Assembly: GCF_022581195.2 (NCBI RefSeq)
Contig: NC_061463.1
Span: forward strand, 1,364,001-1,428,000
DNA length: 64,000 bases
From: Helicoverpa zea
Taxonomy: Eukaryota > Arthropoda > Insecta > Lepidoptera > Noctuidae
Reading direction: 5' to 3'
The position numbers were made by a program, and so were the translations under genes. Position 1 is the stretch's first letter, and each line of letters starts with the position of its first letter. The notes under the pieces were generated by a model. That model saw only the letters and a program-made list of their open reading frames with translations. It was not told the DNA's origin and made no database searches. Of this stretch, positions 49,701 through 60,984 are shown one piece after another.

Positions 49701-52700
49701 CCGATTGACGTCACATGTTAGTGTTGGCCATCGCTGAAAACCAGCGCCGCAACTCTGTCTCGCATAGGGTCGCTGCATATGCTGAGCGAGGGCCATTTCG
49801 CGTGATCGTGACGCATAATTTCCTTTTCCCATTCTCTTTTTTTTTTCGTTTTCATTCCTGTTTTGTTTTATTTTTGTGAGCTTTTATATGTATTCGTTTT
49901 TGTGTGTGCGTCACGAACGCGAATAAACGTTTTGATTTGATTTGATTTGATTTGATTCATATTCTTCTTCCTGCCCCAATTTTATTTGGGATCGGCGCAA
50001 TATGTCTTCCACTTCCATTCCTCCCTGTCACTCGTCATACTGGCACTCACTCCCTTCTTATTCATGTCATCTTTCAGGAGATCCACCCTTCTTAGGTTTT
50101 CGTCTACCTCTCCATCCAGTCAAATGTTTTATTATGAGACCAGTGAAACACAGATTCTTCATACGTCCAAACATTTGTGAAGATGAGTCATAAGTTTACT
50201 ATTTAATTCATCTCTTTAGTACAATACAATATACATGTTTGCATGTTGATTGATTTTAATGACTAATAAGCCTTTGTTTAACAGTTGAACTCAATCAATT
50301 GGGGTGTTGACCTTTGCATTCAATGAGGAAGGTCGATTGTAACTAATGCCTAGTGTAAAAAATGAAGCGGATATGCAAGGAACGTGTAAATATTTTTGTG
50401 TATTTTCAACAGTTTAATTTGGTGTAATATATGTGTCTGGTTAAACTTCGGCTTAATTATTTGTCAATTGTCAGTTTAAAACTATTTAATAGTTTAAGAA
50501 AGACCATAGGTAAAACTCATTTACAAAAAATATCATCTAATGATGAATATCCACTTTATAGGTACTGAAGCTAGATTTTTACTAGACAGAAAAACAATAC
50601 ATTAACATTGAAATTAAATATTCTCAAATTACATGTCATTTTATTAAAAACAGATTTGACCTTGGTAAGTTTCTTAGCACCGAGCGACACAAAAACTAAC
50701 GGTCCAATATACCAGTATAACACGAAAAACTTAAAACCACGCGTAAAATTTTCTCCAAAACAATTTCTGGTCACGTTATTTTGCACCATATTGGATATCG
50801 GAACAGCTACAAATTCGTAACAGTTTCAAATTTTTTGTTACTTCCAAAATATTTCAAGACTGGCTGTTAATTTTTTGTGAGAGAATATTTTGCTGTGGCG
50901 CAAAAATTGCGAATAAACGGTGACCTAGTAATGCTCACACATTATTATGTAATTATTAAATAGCCAGCCTTGACTGTTGTGGTATTAAAATTATGTAATG
51001 GATACGGCTTTATTACGAAGGGTTAGACTATATAATCTGCTCGACCTTCTATCAGTTAAAATATTAGTCTGGTTACAATATTTTGTAGTAGGTACATGTT
51101 TTTGGACTTTAGATCAAAAAATATTTTTGGTCCTTTGCTCAATGGGATGTCATGATCGTTTGAAATTAATCTTTGGTATTATTTCGTCTTTTTATTTCAT
51201 TGTGATTAAGAACAGCTAAATTATAATTACGTCAAATATAATGAAAATGTTTACTAAGAGCTACATGAGAATCCGTTTGTTTTGCCGTAATTAATTGCAC
51301 GCTGTAGATGTACAATAATTTGCTTACATAAGCGCTTGAAATACAACGAAATTACTCTCAAAATTCTTTACTTACGAATTACAATTTTAAATTACGAATG
51401 AGGCTCAATTACCCAATGATAGCTGCTACTTCTGCAGGATACTGAAGTCAAGTACGGGATGATAATGTTCACGTCAATAAACAAGCTGCTATAGAGCATA
51501 AGATTGATGTAATAACTTCCTCCAGTACATAGAACTAACTAGTTCCCAAGCATAATAAAATGCTAAAATACTAAATAACTCCCACCATACACCAACGCGA
51601 GAACACAAATGTTTAGCCTTGTAAATTACCTTAATTCTTGGTCAAAGGGTTTGCCTACCTAAATAACGTTCGCTACATTATGCATTATTATAACATTTAC
51701 AACCTTCGTCTGTATTATAATAATATGAATATTTTATTACATAAACGGCTATAAAAGTAAGGTTCTTGTTTTTGTTGTTTTTATGCATCCGCAGCACTAA
51801 CGTAGATTTGAGCAATTTAGCTGGCCAAAAGTCTTTTTTTTTTAAATAAAGGTTATCATCAAATTGTGGGTAAAATGGAAAGAGGAATACCCCAGCAATA
51901 AGAATTTATCACATCTACCTTCCAAACATGCGATATGCGCTTGCACCAGGAGTTGGAACTTGACCTTAGTGCAAATTTTACGTTATACGTTTTTAGAGAT
52001 CTCGGTAGACGGTATTAAAGAAAAATTATTTTTGTGCTATCTAATTGATATTAAGCAACTTTTATGATGGATTCGAGTTGTGTAGGTAACAGTTATTATA
52101 TTTTAATATATTTTAAGTGTGATCACTTAATTTTTTATAGTATTATTTCAATTTTAAAAGAGGGTGTGTAAGCAAAATAATTTTTTAGTAATTTTCTTGT
52201 TTAAACACAATTTTGTTATATTATCGCGTTCGACCGCGTAACATTTTTTTTAGTTTTAGATATTTGACATATTAAACTAGCTTACGACATATTTTTTGGC
52301 TGCGGATAGCTGCGGATGTCCGACTTACAGGCTTTTTAAGATTTGAAGCTCATACAAAAATAAAATACTTTTTTCTTTAAAATGTCACAAAGTGCATTTT
52401 TTTTTGTTTTGAGTACCTCTGGCGTAAAAATAGTGACCCAACGTTATATTTACAATAAAATACAATAGCAAGATCTGACTAATTTGGAAGAAAAACTAAA
52501 TTACCTAGGAAACTAACTTTTGACCTATTAAGGTGACACACCTGATAATATAAGCAGTTTTAAACAAAGATTTGCATATTTTAAAATAGCTACGAAAGTA
52601 AGAAACTGAAACTGTAAAAAAAATCCTTAAAACTAATGAGAATTGGTTAAGCAGAACATTTGAACGCCCGACAAGTGTTGGAAATCGACCGGGGCGGCCA

Positions 52701-55700
52701 TCTAAATCACTTAAAGATTGTAGTGAGAGGACTAAACGAAGGAAAACTAAAGAAATACGAAACTGAAGAAATGTGACCAACAAAAAAAAAACATCAAAAC
52801 AAGATTATTTTGCCCTGAAACAATAAAATATGCTACTACCAGCTGAATCAAACACAGAGTCTGATATATCAGAGGCAGAAAGTGAGGAATAAAAAAATAT
52901 TATTTTTTTTTTTACTACATTACATATTATTTTGAAATAGATATAATAAAAAATATCATAACTACTTTTAAAATGAAAATATATGATACTCTACATTAAA
53001 AAAAAATATTTACGGTTTTTTTTCAATAAAACATACTTATTATCAAAATACAATGCTTAAATAAAATAAATAATAAAATAAAGATAGAAAAAACGAAATA
53101 CATTGTAAAATATTTTTGGCCGCCTAAATTGGTCAAATCTACGTATGTGCGCAGTTGAGACGAGTTTAGAATTTTAATTTTCGTATCTAGTTTTGTTGCT
53201 CTTTGGTTGAACGAAACATTTGTGTAATATGCATAAACTAACGATATAAAATCATTAAAAACTATGAGTGGAGATGCAAGTGAACAAATAAATGGAAAAC
53301 AAACTTCAAGAATGAAAGAATGTGGTTTCCATAAAACTGAAGTTGGTATTGAGAAAACAGAAAACTATTATTATACAAATTGAAGCTCGTATGATGATTT
53401 AAGATGATATTTCAACATCAAAGCGCATACGTTGTAAGCATAACAATATCCCCCAGGGCCAGTTAATAAAGTGATCTTAGCAGGAGATCAAGCTACAAAA
53501 ATAAATGACAATCATCAGAATGGTGATCTCGTTCATTCCTTTTTGCCGTTGCTGTATTATTTAAATCATTGTCTTCAATCAATTCAGTATCTTTTGTTAT
53601 CAAATCAGTATAAGTTACATCATTCGCAATTTCTTCCTTATTGTTACCAGTATAATGTCTTAAATATTACTTAGCTTTTTGTAATATCTTGTTTGTAGTT
53701 TTACGTCATTCGTTGCTACACTTGTTCAATTCACCATTAGGTTTTGTTATGTCAATATTGTTACTGATTGTAACGTGAGCTTCAGCAACTCGGTCAGAGT
53801 TAAGATTTTCTTGAAAATCTTGTTTTACTCCAGAATTAGACGTTTGATTTTTAATGCATAATATTTAATCATCCAATATGTTTGTTGAGAAAAATATTTC
53901 TACTTTTTATTTTGTTACTATACCATTCTAGTCTTTATTACATTTTCATTGCGAGTTTCTAGCAGTTTTGTACCTTCTTCTTCTTCCTCCTGTCCTGTTC
54001 CCAATGTTATTTGGTGTCGGCGCAATATGTTATTCTCTTCCATTTTTCCCTGTCACATGTCCCTGTCACGTGTCCCTGTCATACTGACACTCAATCTGAT
54101 AATATGTAATTTAAAACTTACTCTAGCATTTAAAAGATCGCTAAGGATTAAGAATCTAACCTTGAATTTTCAATACCAAAATATTGCAGACAGACCTTCG
54201 GCATATTTCCTAACCGCCTAGATTTTCATCGAGACTCGGTTGGCGTCCTTTCTCTTTCAACTGACATAGTTTGCAGTTGCCTCATGTTTTGATGTTGCAT
54301 TTACCCACTTTGGATAGTAATGAAGAACTATAAATCAATAATATTAGCCTTTTTCTAGTTAGATTTTATTTAAAAATAGTTGGAGTCAAAAATAAATGCA
54401 GTCTAATAGTTCAAACATTATTATCCTGCCTCTTCTTTTTTTTTGGATTTAGGCAGCACGTCTTTTTCTTACAAACCTACCTACTCTTTTGTCATTTCAC
54501 TAAGTAAATTCCTTAATTCTAATCTAGAATATCACCTCCAGCTTATTACTCTTTCTAAACAGAAAAGATACTAACTAGCATTCCTCATTTGTTAGATCTA
54601 ATGTGAGGAAAAAATGTCTTTGAAGACTGAACTTACATTATCGGTCTAGCATTGAAACAAAAATATCAAGGCATTGCTAATCACGTGAGTACAGTCAGAA
54701 AATAAATAAAGAATATGATATAATACAGCATGACCTTATGATGTTGATGTTGATACTAGCCGCGATATCAATAAACCACAAACACTGATTATGAGATCAT
54801 TGACTTCAACTGGCAAAGGCCAATCATTGAGCCTATTCAGAATAAAAAACATCATTGATTTTAATTCCCAGTTTTATAATATCAATTACACGTGTATATT
54901 TTATTTATAAATATAATTATACTAGAGTATACTCCAGTATAATCGGTATAGTCATCCGGGATCTGTTTTTGTTTTTTTTCAGCATACAGTCAAAATAAGA
55001 ATGAAAATCCCAAAGATTTGGTTGAGGACTTCAAATACCTATCATCATTTGTTTACCATAACATGGATTGTCTAAAATACTAATATACTTAAGGCCCCAT
55101 CGAGCCTTGACTCCTGTAAATAATAGCTACTAAAATCGTTAAAGTACCTAGGCATCTTATCCTAAACAAAAATGTTATGTGAAGAAATAAATTACAAGTA
55201 ACACTTAATGTACATTTTATACTAGCTTAGAGTTCTATCAAGTTAATGGGTCACTTAAGTTAACTAGGTACAATTCATTAGTAAAAAACCGGGGATTTAG
55301 CTAATGAAAAGTACTCGCTTAGATATTTACGAAGCAATCGTACAAACAGCTTTGAATAAATTATGATTGAAGTTCCCTAATAACTAAAAAGAAAATAAAC
55401 ATTACTATCGTTAATGGTAATAAAATCGATTATTTATTAACTTCTTCAAGTTTGGTCATTGATGAAAATAGAATTCAATATCGATTGGAAGCTATTATAG
55501 ATATTAAAGTTAATGGAGATACTGATATAAACACTCTAAATTATCTGCATTTAAACAATAATTGTTATCTAGACATTGCAATAAAAGAAGCACTCTAGAT
55601 AGAACGCCTGCTACATAATGCAAGTGCTAGAAATCAAGGCATATCGATCTTACTATAAGAGTGTATGTTACATAATGAACTTGAAATCTTAGGTCACATT

Positions 55701-58700
55701 TCAAGGTCAGGCATATCAACATTCTATAGAAATATTACATATTTTAAATATACTTGTGTAATAAGAATTTGTTTAATTTCAACATGATGAATTGATCATG
55801 AATCCAATGATAATTATTAAACATCAAGACAGCCTAAAATCATTCTCAATTTAATCTAAACATTATGTTGTACAGAACTTTTTTATAAACTTAAATTACA
55901 GGTTCATATATAACTAATGACTCAGGGCATTCCTTTGAATTTTCTGGAATATTTTAAATTAGGAATTACTTTTAATGAGTCATCAAAAAAAAATTATACG
56001 CATCCAAGCCACAACATTGCACGGCATGAGTACAAACACGCGTTAAACAAACCAGCGTTATTATATAAGCAGACAACTCTATTATTAAAGTTGAAATAAT
56101 AAAGATAACGGTACAGACTAATGGAAGAATGTACTGAATGTTAATCGTTATATAAATAATTATAGTAACTATATTTGTGTACGATATATCACCAAGTTCA
56201 TTGTTTAAGGAAATATGTCTATAACTTAATATAGACGTAGAATAATATGGCCTGATTTTAATGAGCCCTATGTGATTGAAAGTATCAAAGATAACAATGA
56301 TGATACTAAACTTTATTACGTCACTACGATTAACTTGTAGAGCCTCTTCTCAATAATTTACCTTCTCCGTATGAGGTCATTGATGACAAAATATTAAGTG
56401 ATAAATCTTCTAAGAAATAACGCGTCATTGAGTCACGCCCACATCTTTCAACTATGACTGTTTAAATATCTGAGATTTACGATAAAGTCATCGACGTATA
56501 TCATTATTGTTTTTTCTTATTTATACACAATGAGGTAACGAGGAAAATGTCCAGAAAGGGTGATAATGTAAATAAGTTTTATTTTAAGAACACGTGTTAT
56601 CGTGAAAACGAAACGTAGGTAAATCAAATATCTTATGGTCATTACAAACGCTTAAAGCAATTTTATGTCTACTTGATCGAATCCACGTCATTGATCCAGA
56701 ATAAACAAATTCTAATATAACTACACATTCTTTCTCCACTTATGGTTGTTTTTTGCGCCATTTCTTATACTACTACTGCTTATCTACGTACTTTACTGAC
56801 AAATGTTTTTTCTGTCTTCCCCAGATAAATCTCTACCACTAGTACAGCCAGCTCTGGTAGCCCCGGAAGAAGGTCATGCAGCTCAATGTGCCTGCCCCAA
56901 CTGTGATGAACTCCTGTCACGATTCTCAGAATGCAGCATATGCTTGGAACCATTACAAGTAAGTATTTGGATCCATACAAAGCTATTATAAACTATAAAA
57001 CGAGTCATTTATAACGCTTTTTATTTAAAAAAGAAAATTAATGCAAATATTTTCAACTCTAATCTATGAACTCAAGAAAAACACGTTCAGATTTGAAATC
57101 CTTATATCTCACTTAAAGCGCGTTCGTTTAATATTCATCAAAGAGATTATAAGACTAACCGTACTCTGTATGAAAATGAGCTAAGGGTGTGTTTGCTTAG
57201 ACCTTTCTTGCCTGTTGCTGTGAATCTCTTTTTAGGTCAAATTCTAGCTTTGACTGAGGACACATCATGACGAGGTCTTACACTTTAATTACTAGCTTGA
57301 AGCCTTCCAGTAATTACATTATTAACGATACCACGTCTGACGTGATTTTCACATTAAAATACGCATTAATTTGACGCTGTTTTATTAGCTTTACTACCTA
57401 CTCAAACTACGTTTATATGTTATAAGTTAACATGCAAGTAAACAATGGAAGAAAGCGTAATTTTCCTGTTTAATTAAAAGCTAGAATGTTTCCCTCATGT
57501 TAATATCACGGCAAAGGAGTAACGTAGAGAATCTTAACAACTGTTAGCGTAAGACCATGTGTGCTAGGCTCTGTAAGTACTGATTCATTACGACGAATTT
57601 AAATACTGAGCTATTGTGACAGCTGTCAAAATACTCTTGCCACTTTGGTTGAGAAACAAAGGCTTTACATAATTTGAAACAATACTTATACAAAACATTA
57701 TAAAGAACATTTACATTAAATTACACTTTTTACTATTTACCTTAAATTGTTATTCATTATGTCATCACTTAAACTAAATTCTTCAAAGTAATACTATTTT
57801 ATGCTAATCACATCAGAATGAAACAATCGCTCAATCAAAAAATTTTAAAAAGAACAATCGCTCAATACAAACATTTAGACAGTCTCTAGAACATTTTATT
57901 CCCTATAAGAAAATTCATCGTTGACAAACCGTACTTACTTCAACTACATGCAAGTTAGTGCTAGGTGATTACACGACTACCGTGCACAACTTAGGTGTTC
58001 TAATAGTTCATTATGTCTAAGTTAAGTAAGCAAGACACCGCCATGTTTCATGTATAATGCTTGATTTTCCATCAAGTATTTTCGCTATGCAATTCCTTTG
58101 CGTTTAGGAATTTATTCACGATCAAAGACGAATATGAATTCTTTGAATATTTTAGCTGTTTAAAGTCTTTGTTATGCTCATAATCTTAATTAGAAATCGC
58201 TAATGTGATAACCAACATAATATTAAAATTTTCTCAGAAATGGATAAATTATATCTGTGTGATTTGTAGTATGAATGTCATGTTAAGAGCTATGTAAAAG
58301 TCGATTGCCGTCACAACAATCCTACCGTTTGGATCACACTCTTACTCATTCATACCTCTAGTCTCCCGTACAGCATTTTGCTGTCCTTTATTTGATGATT
58401 TAACTTAACCAATTTTTTATCAACCCCTTATTAACGTTCTTTTTTCTCAATTTTCCAGTGTTGCGGTCCCTGCGTATGCCCATGGTGCGGCGGTGTTTGG
58501 TGCGGGCGGTGTTCCCGGCGTATGTCACGGTGTGCGTGGTGCAGGGGAGCGCTTAGGGCTCCGGCTGCCCCCTGCCTGGCTCTGCAGCGACTTATCAACG
58601 ATCTCATGCTACCGTGTCGGAACTATAGGTAGGTTGCGAAGTTTATTTAGTTGGCTGTTAACAAAAGTGTTTATTTGATAGTTATGGTTTAGTTGTCCTC

Positions 58701-60984
58701 ATTATATTTTTGTAACATAAACAACAATACAAAAATCCGGACTCTGATCCTCCTCCTTTTTGGGAAGTCGTTTTATTAAAACAACATTTCATGTTGTAAG
58801 TTATTAACTAAATACATAAAAACAAAGAAAAAGTTGACAAATACTATTGCCTCACTTGGCAATTTATGTTACCTACCTACATTTAAAGGGGAAGCCCATT
58901 CTGACAATAAGGTCTAAACAGCTAAACCATCTGGAACTGTCAGTATTATGAATCATATTTCTACTAACACAACACTTATAGAAACGAATAAAATAAATAA
59001 ATAATTCCAACGCACTTTGACGTACCGTTGCGTCACAGTCTAGGAATACTATCAGTCGTTACCTAGGAAATACTTAATACTAGTCTAGAGTATTTCCTGT
59101 CTATCTTGAGTATGTCATCAGATTCAAAGGCCCAGTTACAAAGCGTAGAGTGAACTATGGAACATTCTGGAACACTAATATCAGTAGCTGTTCCGATGAA
59201 GTATGTAGCTACTTCGTTGCTTTAGGTATTGTGTGTATAGAGGTTTCGTGCAAGAAGTTTATGCATAGGCCTGCTATAAATTTCATTATTCAATGTTGAA
59301 ACTATTGTAGACTAATAGTATTGTTTTGATATCTTTACTTTAATGATTATTAAGTCTAGTAACTCTTAAGTTTAAAAACAAGTGACTGAATTAGGACGGA
59401 ATACGACTAGAATTACATTTTTAAAGTCATGTCTACTTTTATCACTGAAAAAAATACGTGACAAAGACAATATTATGATAGGCTCTTCAATATAGACAAT
59501 AAACCACTTCAATACCAATACAAACATAAATCGATATCAGCTAAACCAATCTCTATTTTATCGACAATAGTAAACGTGAAATTAACCGCGTCATATTAAC
59601 TTAGGTAACTCATAACAACACTTGTTTGACAAATAAAACTAAGCTTTCCGATAAAACATTAGTGATATATTAAAGTTACGATTTTATGACTAAGGCTGTT
59701 TGCAGACTTGGCGGTGACCGTCATGTCATTTACAATTAATTTCATGCCTTATATGTGACGGTTAGAAGTTGGTTATAAATGACGTGATCTCAGATTTGTC
59801 TTCATTAAGTTCTCTCAAAATTTTGGTTTAGTTGCTCCTTCAACCCTTAACGGGAACTCTATACTTAATCTTAACCTACACCTAGTGAGAGATAATAACT
59901 TAAAAATGCTAAAGAATCTTAATTTGATTATTCATATACTTACTTATTTAGGTATAAGTAACACTGTTAACTTATCGATAGTTTAGTTTGATGTCCTAAA
60001 ACTAGTATCAAATAATACCTATCTATCCGAAAAAAATCGCGTGATCAAATCATCTACAAAAACTCGTATTTCGTCGCTCCTAATGCATTATGTATTTGTT
60101 GATCTAATAAACAAGTTACGTTAATTTTCATGTTTAATTCATTTATTTTCAAATTAGTATGTACCACTTACGAGGCAGTACCAAGCACTGCTAAATTAAT
60201 AATCAATTGATTTGTAACAACCAGAAATTCTAATTTCTTCACTTGCATTATGATGATGATGTTATTACGACCAAATGAAGCATTTTATTGCATAGTTATT
60301 TACATATTACATGTTTTGATCTCCATAAACATGCAGTCTCCACTAAAATTATGATCAAATGCAGATTTCAAATTCAAAAATTAACCAAGTCATTTCTTTG
60401 TTCACAGACGCGGTTGCACAGAACTTCTCACAGCGGTAACGAGAGTGAAGCATGAAGAAGACTGCAAATTCGACACCATGATCTGTCCCATCACAGCCAA
60501 CTGCTGCTCAGTACCCTTCGAGGAACTATCATCACATCTACAGAACAATCACAATATCATCGCGGTATACTCACAGAAGATCAAAATCTTAATAGAAAAC
60601 TTCCAAACGAAGTTGAAGAAAACAGCGTGCTGTAGAACAAAATACAAGATTATATTGCTGCACCAGAAAAGCGCTTTCATCATTAAAGTATGTATCTACA
60701 ACTACCATGTAAGAGTAGAAGTGATGAGGAGGAAGCTTGGCTACATCGCCGATGTGAAGTCAGAAACGAAGAAAAGCGATTACTGCGCTTTGATAGAATT
60801 CCAAAGCAAAGCCCTTTGCACTAAATCTGCTATCCTCATAGAGAATGAAGCGTACGGCAAGAAGGCTGAAGTACAATGGAACGATGTGGTCATGAAATCA
60901 GAAAACGACGAAGCCATCACTATTCATGTAAATATCGGTAAATCAGACTCAGATTTACTTAGAAAAGATTACGCTGAATCTTGA
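37681..60984 (+). CDS. SIAH-type RING E3 ubiquitin ligase, five exons, 375 aa
   Basis: Coding exons are 37681-37797, 44295-44424, 56825-56958, 58459-58628 and 60408-60984 (1,128 nt). All have GT/AG borders and the phases join exactly. Residues 1-118 form a charged, acid-rich N-terminal extension. A RING-type Cys cluster follows: C119/C122, a Cys-rich stretch C128-C137, C142/C145, C152/C155. Next come two SIAH zinc fingers, C180-x6-C187-x11-H199-x3-C203 and C210-x6-C217 to H227-x4-H232, then a C-terminal region equivalent to the SIAH substrate-binding domain. SIAH proteins bind E2 enzymes and send substrates to the proteasome, usually as dimers. Family members are typically about 280-320 residues; the extra length is N-terminal. 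Odd point: the His expected three residues before C142 is Gly139, so zinc binding in the RING may be altered. Substrates are unknown. Introns 1-4 are about 6.5, 12.4, 1.5 and 1.8 kb. Confidence 0.88.
38032..38264. mobile_element. MITE with internal 84-bp tandem duplication (intron 1)
   Basis: Ends are inverted: left cgccttagagtgaaaacctc, right (reverse complement) cgtcttagaatgaaaacctc. Inside, two tandem units (38071-38154 and 38155-38238) share cttccaagaaatgcaataaa and ttgagaaaaaatgcattt. Confidence 0.82.
38265..39846. other. intron 1, nothing recognised
   Basis: AT-rich intronic sequence of the SIAH-like gene with no supported element. Confidence 0.4.
39933..40010. repeat. interspersed repeat family C fragment
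   Basis: gcctttttatcgtcctactg, ctaggcacaagcctcctctt. Related to 12812-12880. Confidence 0.7.
40040..40245 (+). mobile_element. SINE tail fragment
   Basis: ccagccttacttaggggtat, gattgcccaggtaacttggt, ctgaccccaacatagttggg: diverged form of the tail at 43610-43760. Confidence 0.85.
40255..40318 (-). mobile_element. SINE head fragment, inverted relative to its neighbour
   Basis: agaaaagttgcatgagtact, then gacctggaatcgaaccctca, is the complement of the B-box head of the SINE at 43425-43485. Together with 40040-40245 it makes a tail-to-tail arrangement. Confidence 0.75.
40400..43379. other. intron 1, mostly featureless
   Basis: AT-rich. Positions 42370-42480 carry a SINE-like B box (gaggttcaattcccgatccg), and another weak one is near 42755 (ggttcgatcccaaaatt). 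Confidence 0.4.
43380..43788 (+). mobile_element. near full-length tRNA-derived SINE with target duplication
   Basis: The body (43392-43776, about 385 bp) has a pol III A box (TGGCCTAGTGG), a B box (GGGTTCGATTCCAGG, about 43442-43456), a long unrelated body and a GATGATGATGA tail. It is flanked by a 12-bp duplication, agtatttgagca, at 43380-43391 and 43777-43788. It is the best copy in the window and the reference for the fragments at 8232, 12323, 17951, 26976, 29310, 40040 and 46335. Confidence 0.95.
44130..44275 (+). mobile_element. RTE-like LINE 3'-end fragment next to exon 2
   Basis: gtaaatgggctatctaacaa, caatcggactaaatgttcct, gagcgttcatataaacaaac. It ends about 20 bp before the exon 2 acceptor, so the branch point or pyrimidine tract lies in or beside transposon-derived DNA. 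Confidence 0.72.
44295..44424 (+). CDS. SIAH-like gene, coding exon 2
   Basis: Acceptor ttttgccctcag, donor GAAG|GTATGT. Enters in phase 0 and leaves with one base over, which the AT at the start of exon 3 completes to GAT. Residues 40-82 are polar and acidic (IEDDSSDSSSGENVEIE), likely disordered. Confidence 0.82.
44878..45170 (+). mobile_element. second tRNA-derived SINE family
   Basis: B box GGGTTCGATTCCCGG (about 44946-44960), A-box-like region aatggtcatcatgccggact, body tttgtgtgatgagcatgctt, and conserved 3' part ttaccatggggctagccgac. Different from the 43392 family. Confidence 0.88.
45640..45790 (+). mobile_element. RTE-like LINE 3'-end fragment
   Basis: cccgtggttttgtccgctaa, gtcaaatttcacctaaatcg, gttcagccgttacacagtaa. 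Confidence 0.7.
46270..46800 (+). mobile_element. RTE-like fragment split by a SINE (nested insertion)
   Basis: An RTE-like 3' end (46270-46349: ggaggaactacggctgcccg, ccggataaaatatagcctta) is interrupted by a SINE and resumes at 46720. The SINE body (46350-46719) lacks its A-box head. It is flanked by a perfect 15-bp duplication, ttactcggaaatagt, at 46335-46349 and 46720-46734. The SINE is therefore the younger insertion. Confidence 0.93.
47755..47940 (+). mobile_element. RTE-like LINE 3'-end fragment
   Basis: cagcggtttcactcgtttcc, agtcggttaaaatgtagcct, catcaaaatccgttccgccg, gtgacacacatacaaactt. Confidence 0.78.
47941..49679. other. intron 2, nothing recognised
   Basis: AT-rich intronic DNA without supported elements. 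Confidence 0.4.
49680..49957 (+). mobile_element. LINE 3' end with (TTTGA)n tail
   Basis: GC-richer body (ccagcgccgcaactctgtct, tgctgagcgagggccatttc) ending in gcgaataaacgttttgattt and at least four TTTGA repeats. Typical of 3'-terminal LINE copies in insects. Confidence 0.75.
49964..50110. repeat. interspersed repeat family B
   Basis: cttcctgccccaattttatt, tgggatcggcgcaatatgtc, ccctgtcactcgtcatactg. Related to 10716 and 53972. It abuts the (TTTGA)n tail. Confidence 0.78.
50111..52600. other. intron 2, no gene recognised
   Basis: AT-rich, chance open frames only. Confidence 0.4.
52602..52766 (+). pseudogene. transposon-type protein fragment
   Basis: A 54-codon frame between stops carries VGNRPGRPSKSLKDC followed by SERTKRRKTKEIR. 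An R-P-G-R-P-S motif with an SERTKRRKT-like basic stretch is found at the N-terminus of uncharacterised transposon-linked proteins in insects. This is a recollection of the motif, not a search. No start, no longer domain; probably a dead fragment. Confidence 0.45.
52767..53492. other. AT-rich intron with small coding-like frames
   Basis: A short frame opening at ATG near 53267 (MSGDASEQINGKQTSRMKEC) runs about 39 codons to a TGA. No family recognised. Confidence 0.25.
53493..53864 (-). pseudogene. coding-like frame with two internal stops, unknown
   Basis: One minus-strand frame of about 124 codons, broken only by a TGA and a TAA, has a polar, protein-like composition (SGVKQDFQENLNSDRVAEAH, EEIANDVTYTDLITKDTELI). 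G is enriched at first codon positions in the part I tallied. No domain recognised. Candidate decayed gene inside intron 2; chance cannot be excluded. Confidence 0.3.
53972..54095. repeat. interspersed repeat family B with a 13-bp tandem run
   Basis: cttcctcctgtcctgttccc, tggtgtcggcgcaatatgtt, then three copies of tgtccctgtcac(a/g) at about 54046-54084. Confidence 0.8.
54096..55370. other. intron 2, weak coding-like piece near 54980-55080
   Basis: After an acceptor-like ttttttttcag, a short frame reads YSQNKNENPKDLVEDFKYLS and ends at TAA. The DFKYL string recalls LINE reverse transcriptases (FKYLG), but the evidence is slight. The rest is featureless. Confidence 0.25.
55371..55787 (+). pseudogene. 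coding-like frame with two internal stops, unknown
   Basis: 139 codons in one frame with only two internal stops (TAG, TAA). In the first 72 codons about 53 start with a purine, and G falls at codon positions 1/2/3 about 17/6/4 times, the pattern of real coding DNA. Peptide example: LTSSSLVIDENRIQYRLEAI. No family recognised. It lies in intron 2 of the SIAH-like gene. Confidence 0.33.
55788..56824. other. intron 2 end, no gene recognised
   Basis: AT-rich, with further weak coding-like runs (about 56340-56700, plus strand) broken by stops. Confidence 0.3.
56825..56958 (+). CDS. SIAH-like gene, coding exon 3 (start of RING)
   Basis: Acceptor tgtcttccccag, donor TTACAA|GTAAGT. Encodes residues 83 (split codon) to 127, with a Cys pair cluster C104/C106/C109 and the first RING ligands in FSECSICLEPLQ (C119, C122). 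Leaves in phase 0. Confidence 0.9.
56959..58458. other. intron 3, nothing recognised
   Basis: AT-rich intron with no supported element. Confidence 0.5.
58459..58628 (+). CDS. SIAH-like gene, coding exon 4 (RING, start of SIAH finger)
   Basis: Acceptor tctcaattttccag, donor ATAG|GTAGGT. Distinctly GC-rich compared with its surroundings. Residues 128-183: CCGPCVCPWCGGVWCGRC, then SRCAWCRGAL and LINDLMLPCRNY. CGRCSRRMSRCAWCRGAL aligns with the last RING ligands of SIAH proteins. The His before them is replaced by Gly. Confidence 0.92.
58629..60407. other. intron 4, nothing recognised
   Basis: AT-rich intron. A short (ATG)n run is present near 60250. Confidence 0.5.
60408..60984 (+). CDS. SIAH-like gene, terminal coding exon 5
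   Basis: Acceptor ttctttgttcacag. The AG left by exon 4 plus A gives Arg184. Residues 185-375 complete both zinc fingers (RGCTELLTAVTRVKHEEDC; CPITANCCSVPFEELSSH) and give the SIAH-type C-terminal domain (YCALIEFQSKALCTKSAILI; EAITIHVNIG). It stops at TGA 60982-60984. Confidence 0.93.

Noticed and set aside
53975..54090. CRISPR-like short tandem units
   Set aside because: The 13-bp units are contiguous without spacers, in a dispersed eukaryotic repeat; a local slippage array.
56780..56980. Minus-strand open frame over SIAH exon 3
   Set aside because: Antisense shadow of a splice-bounded RING exon.
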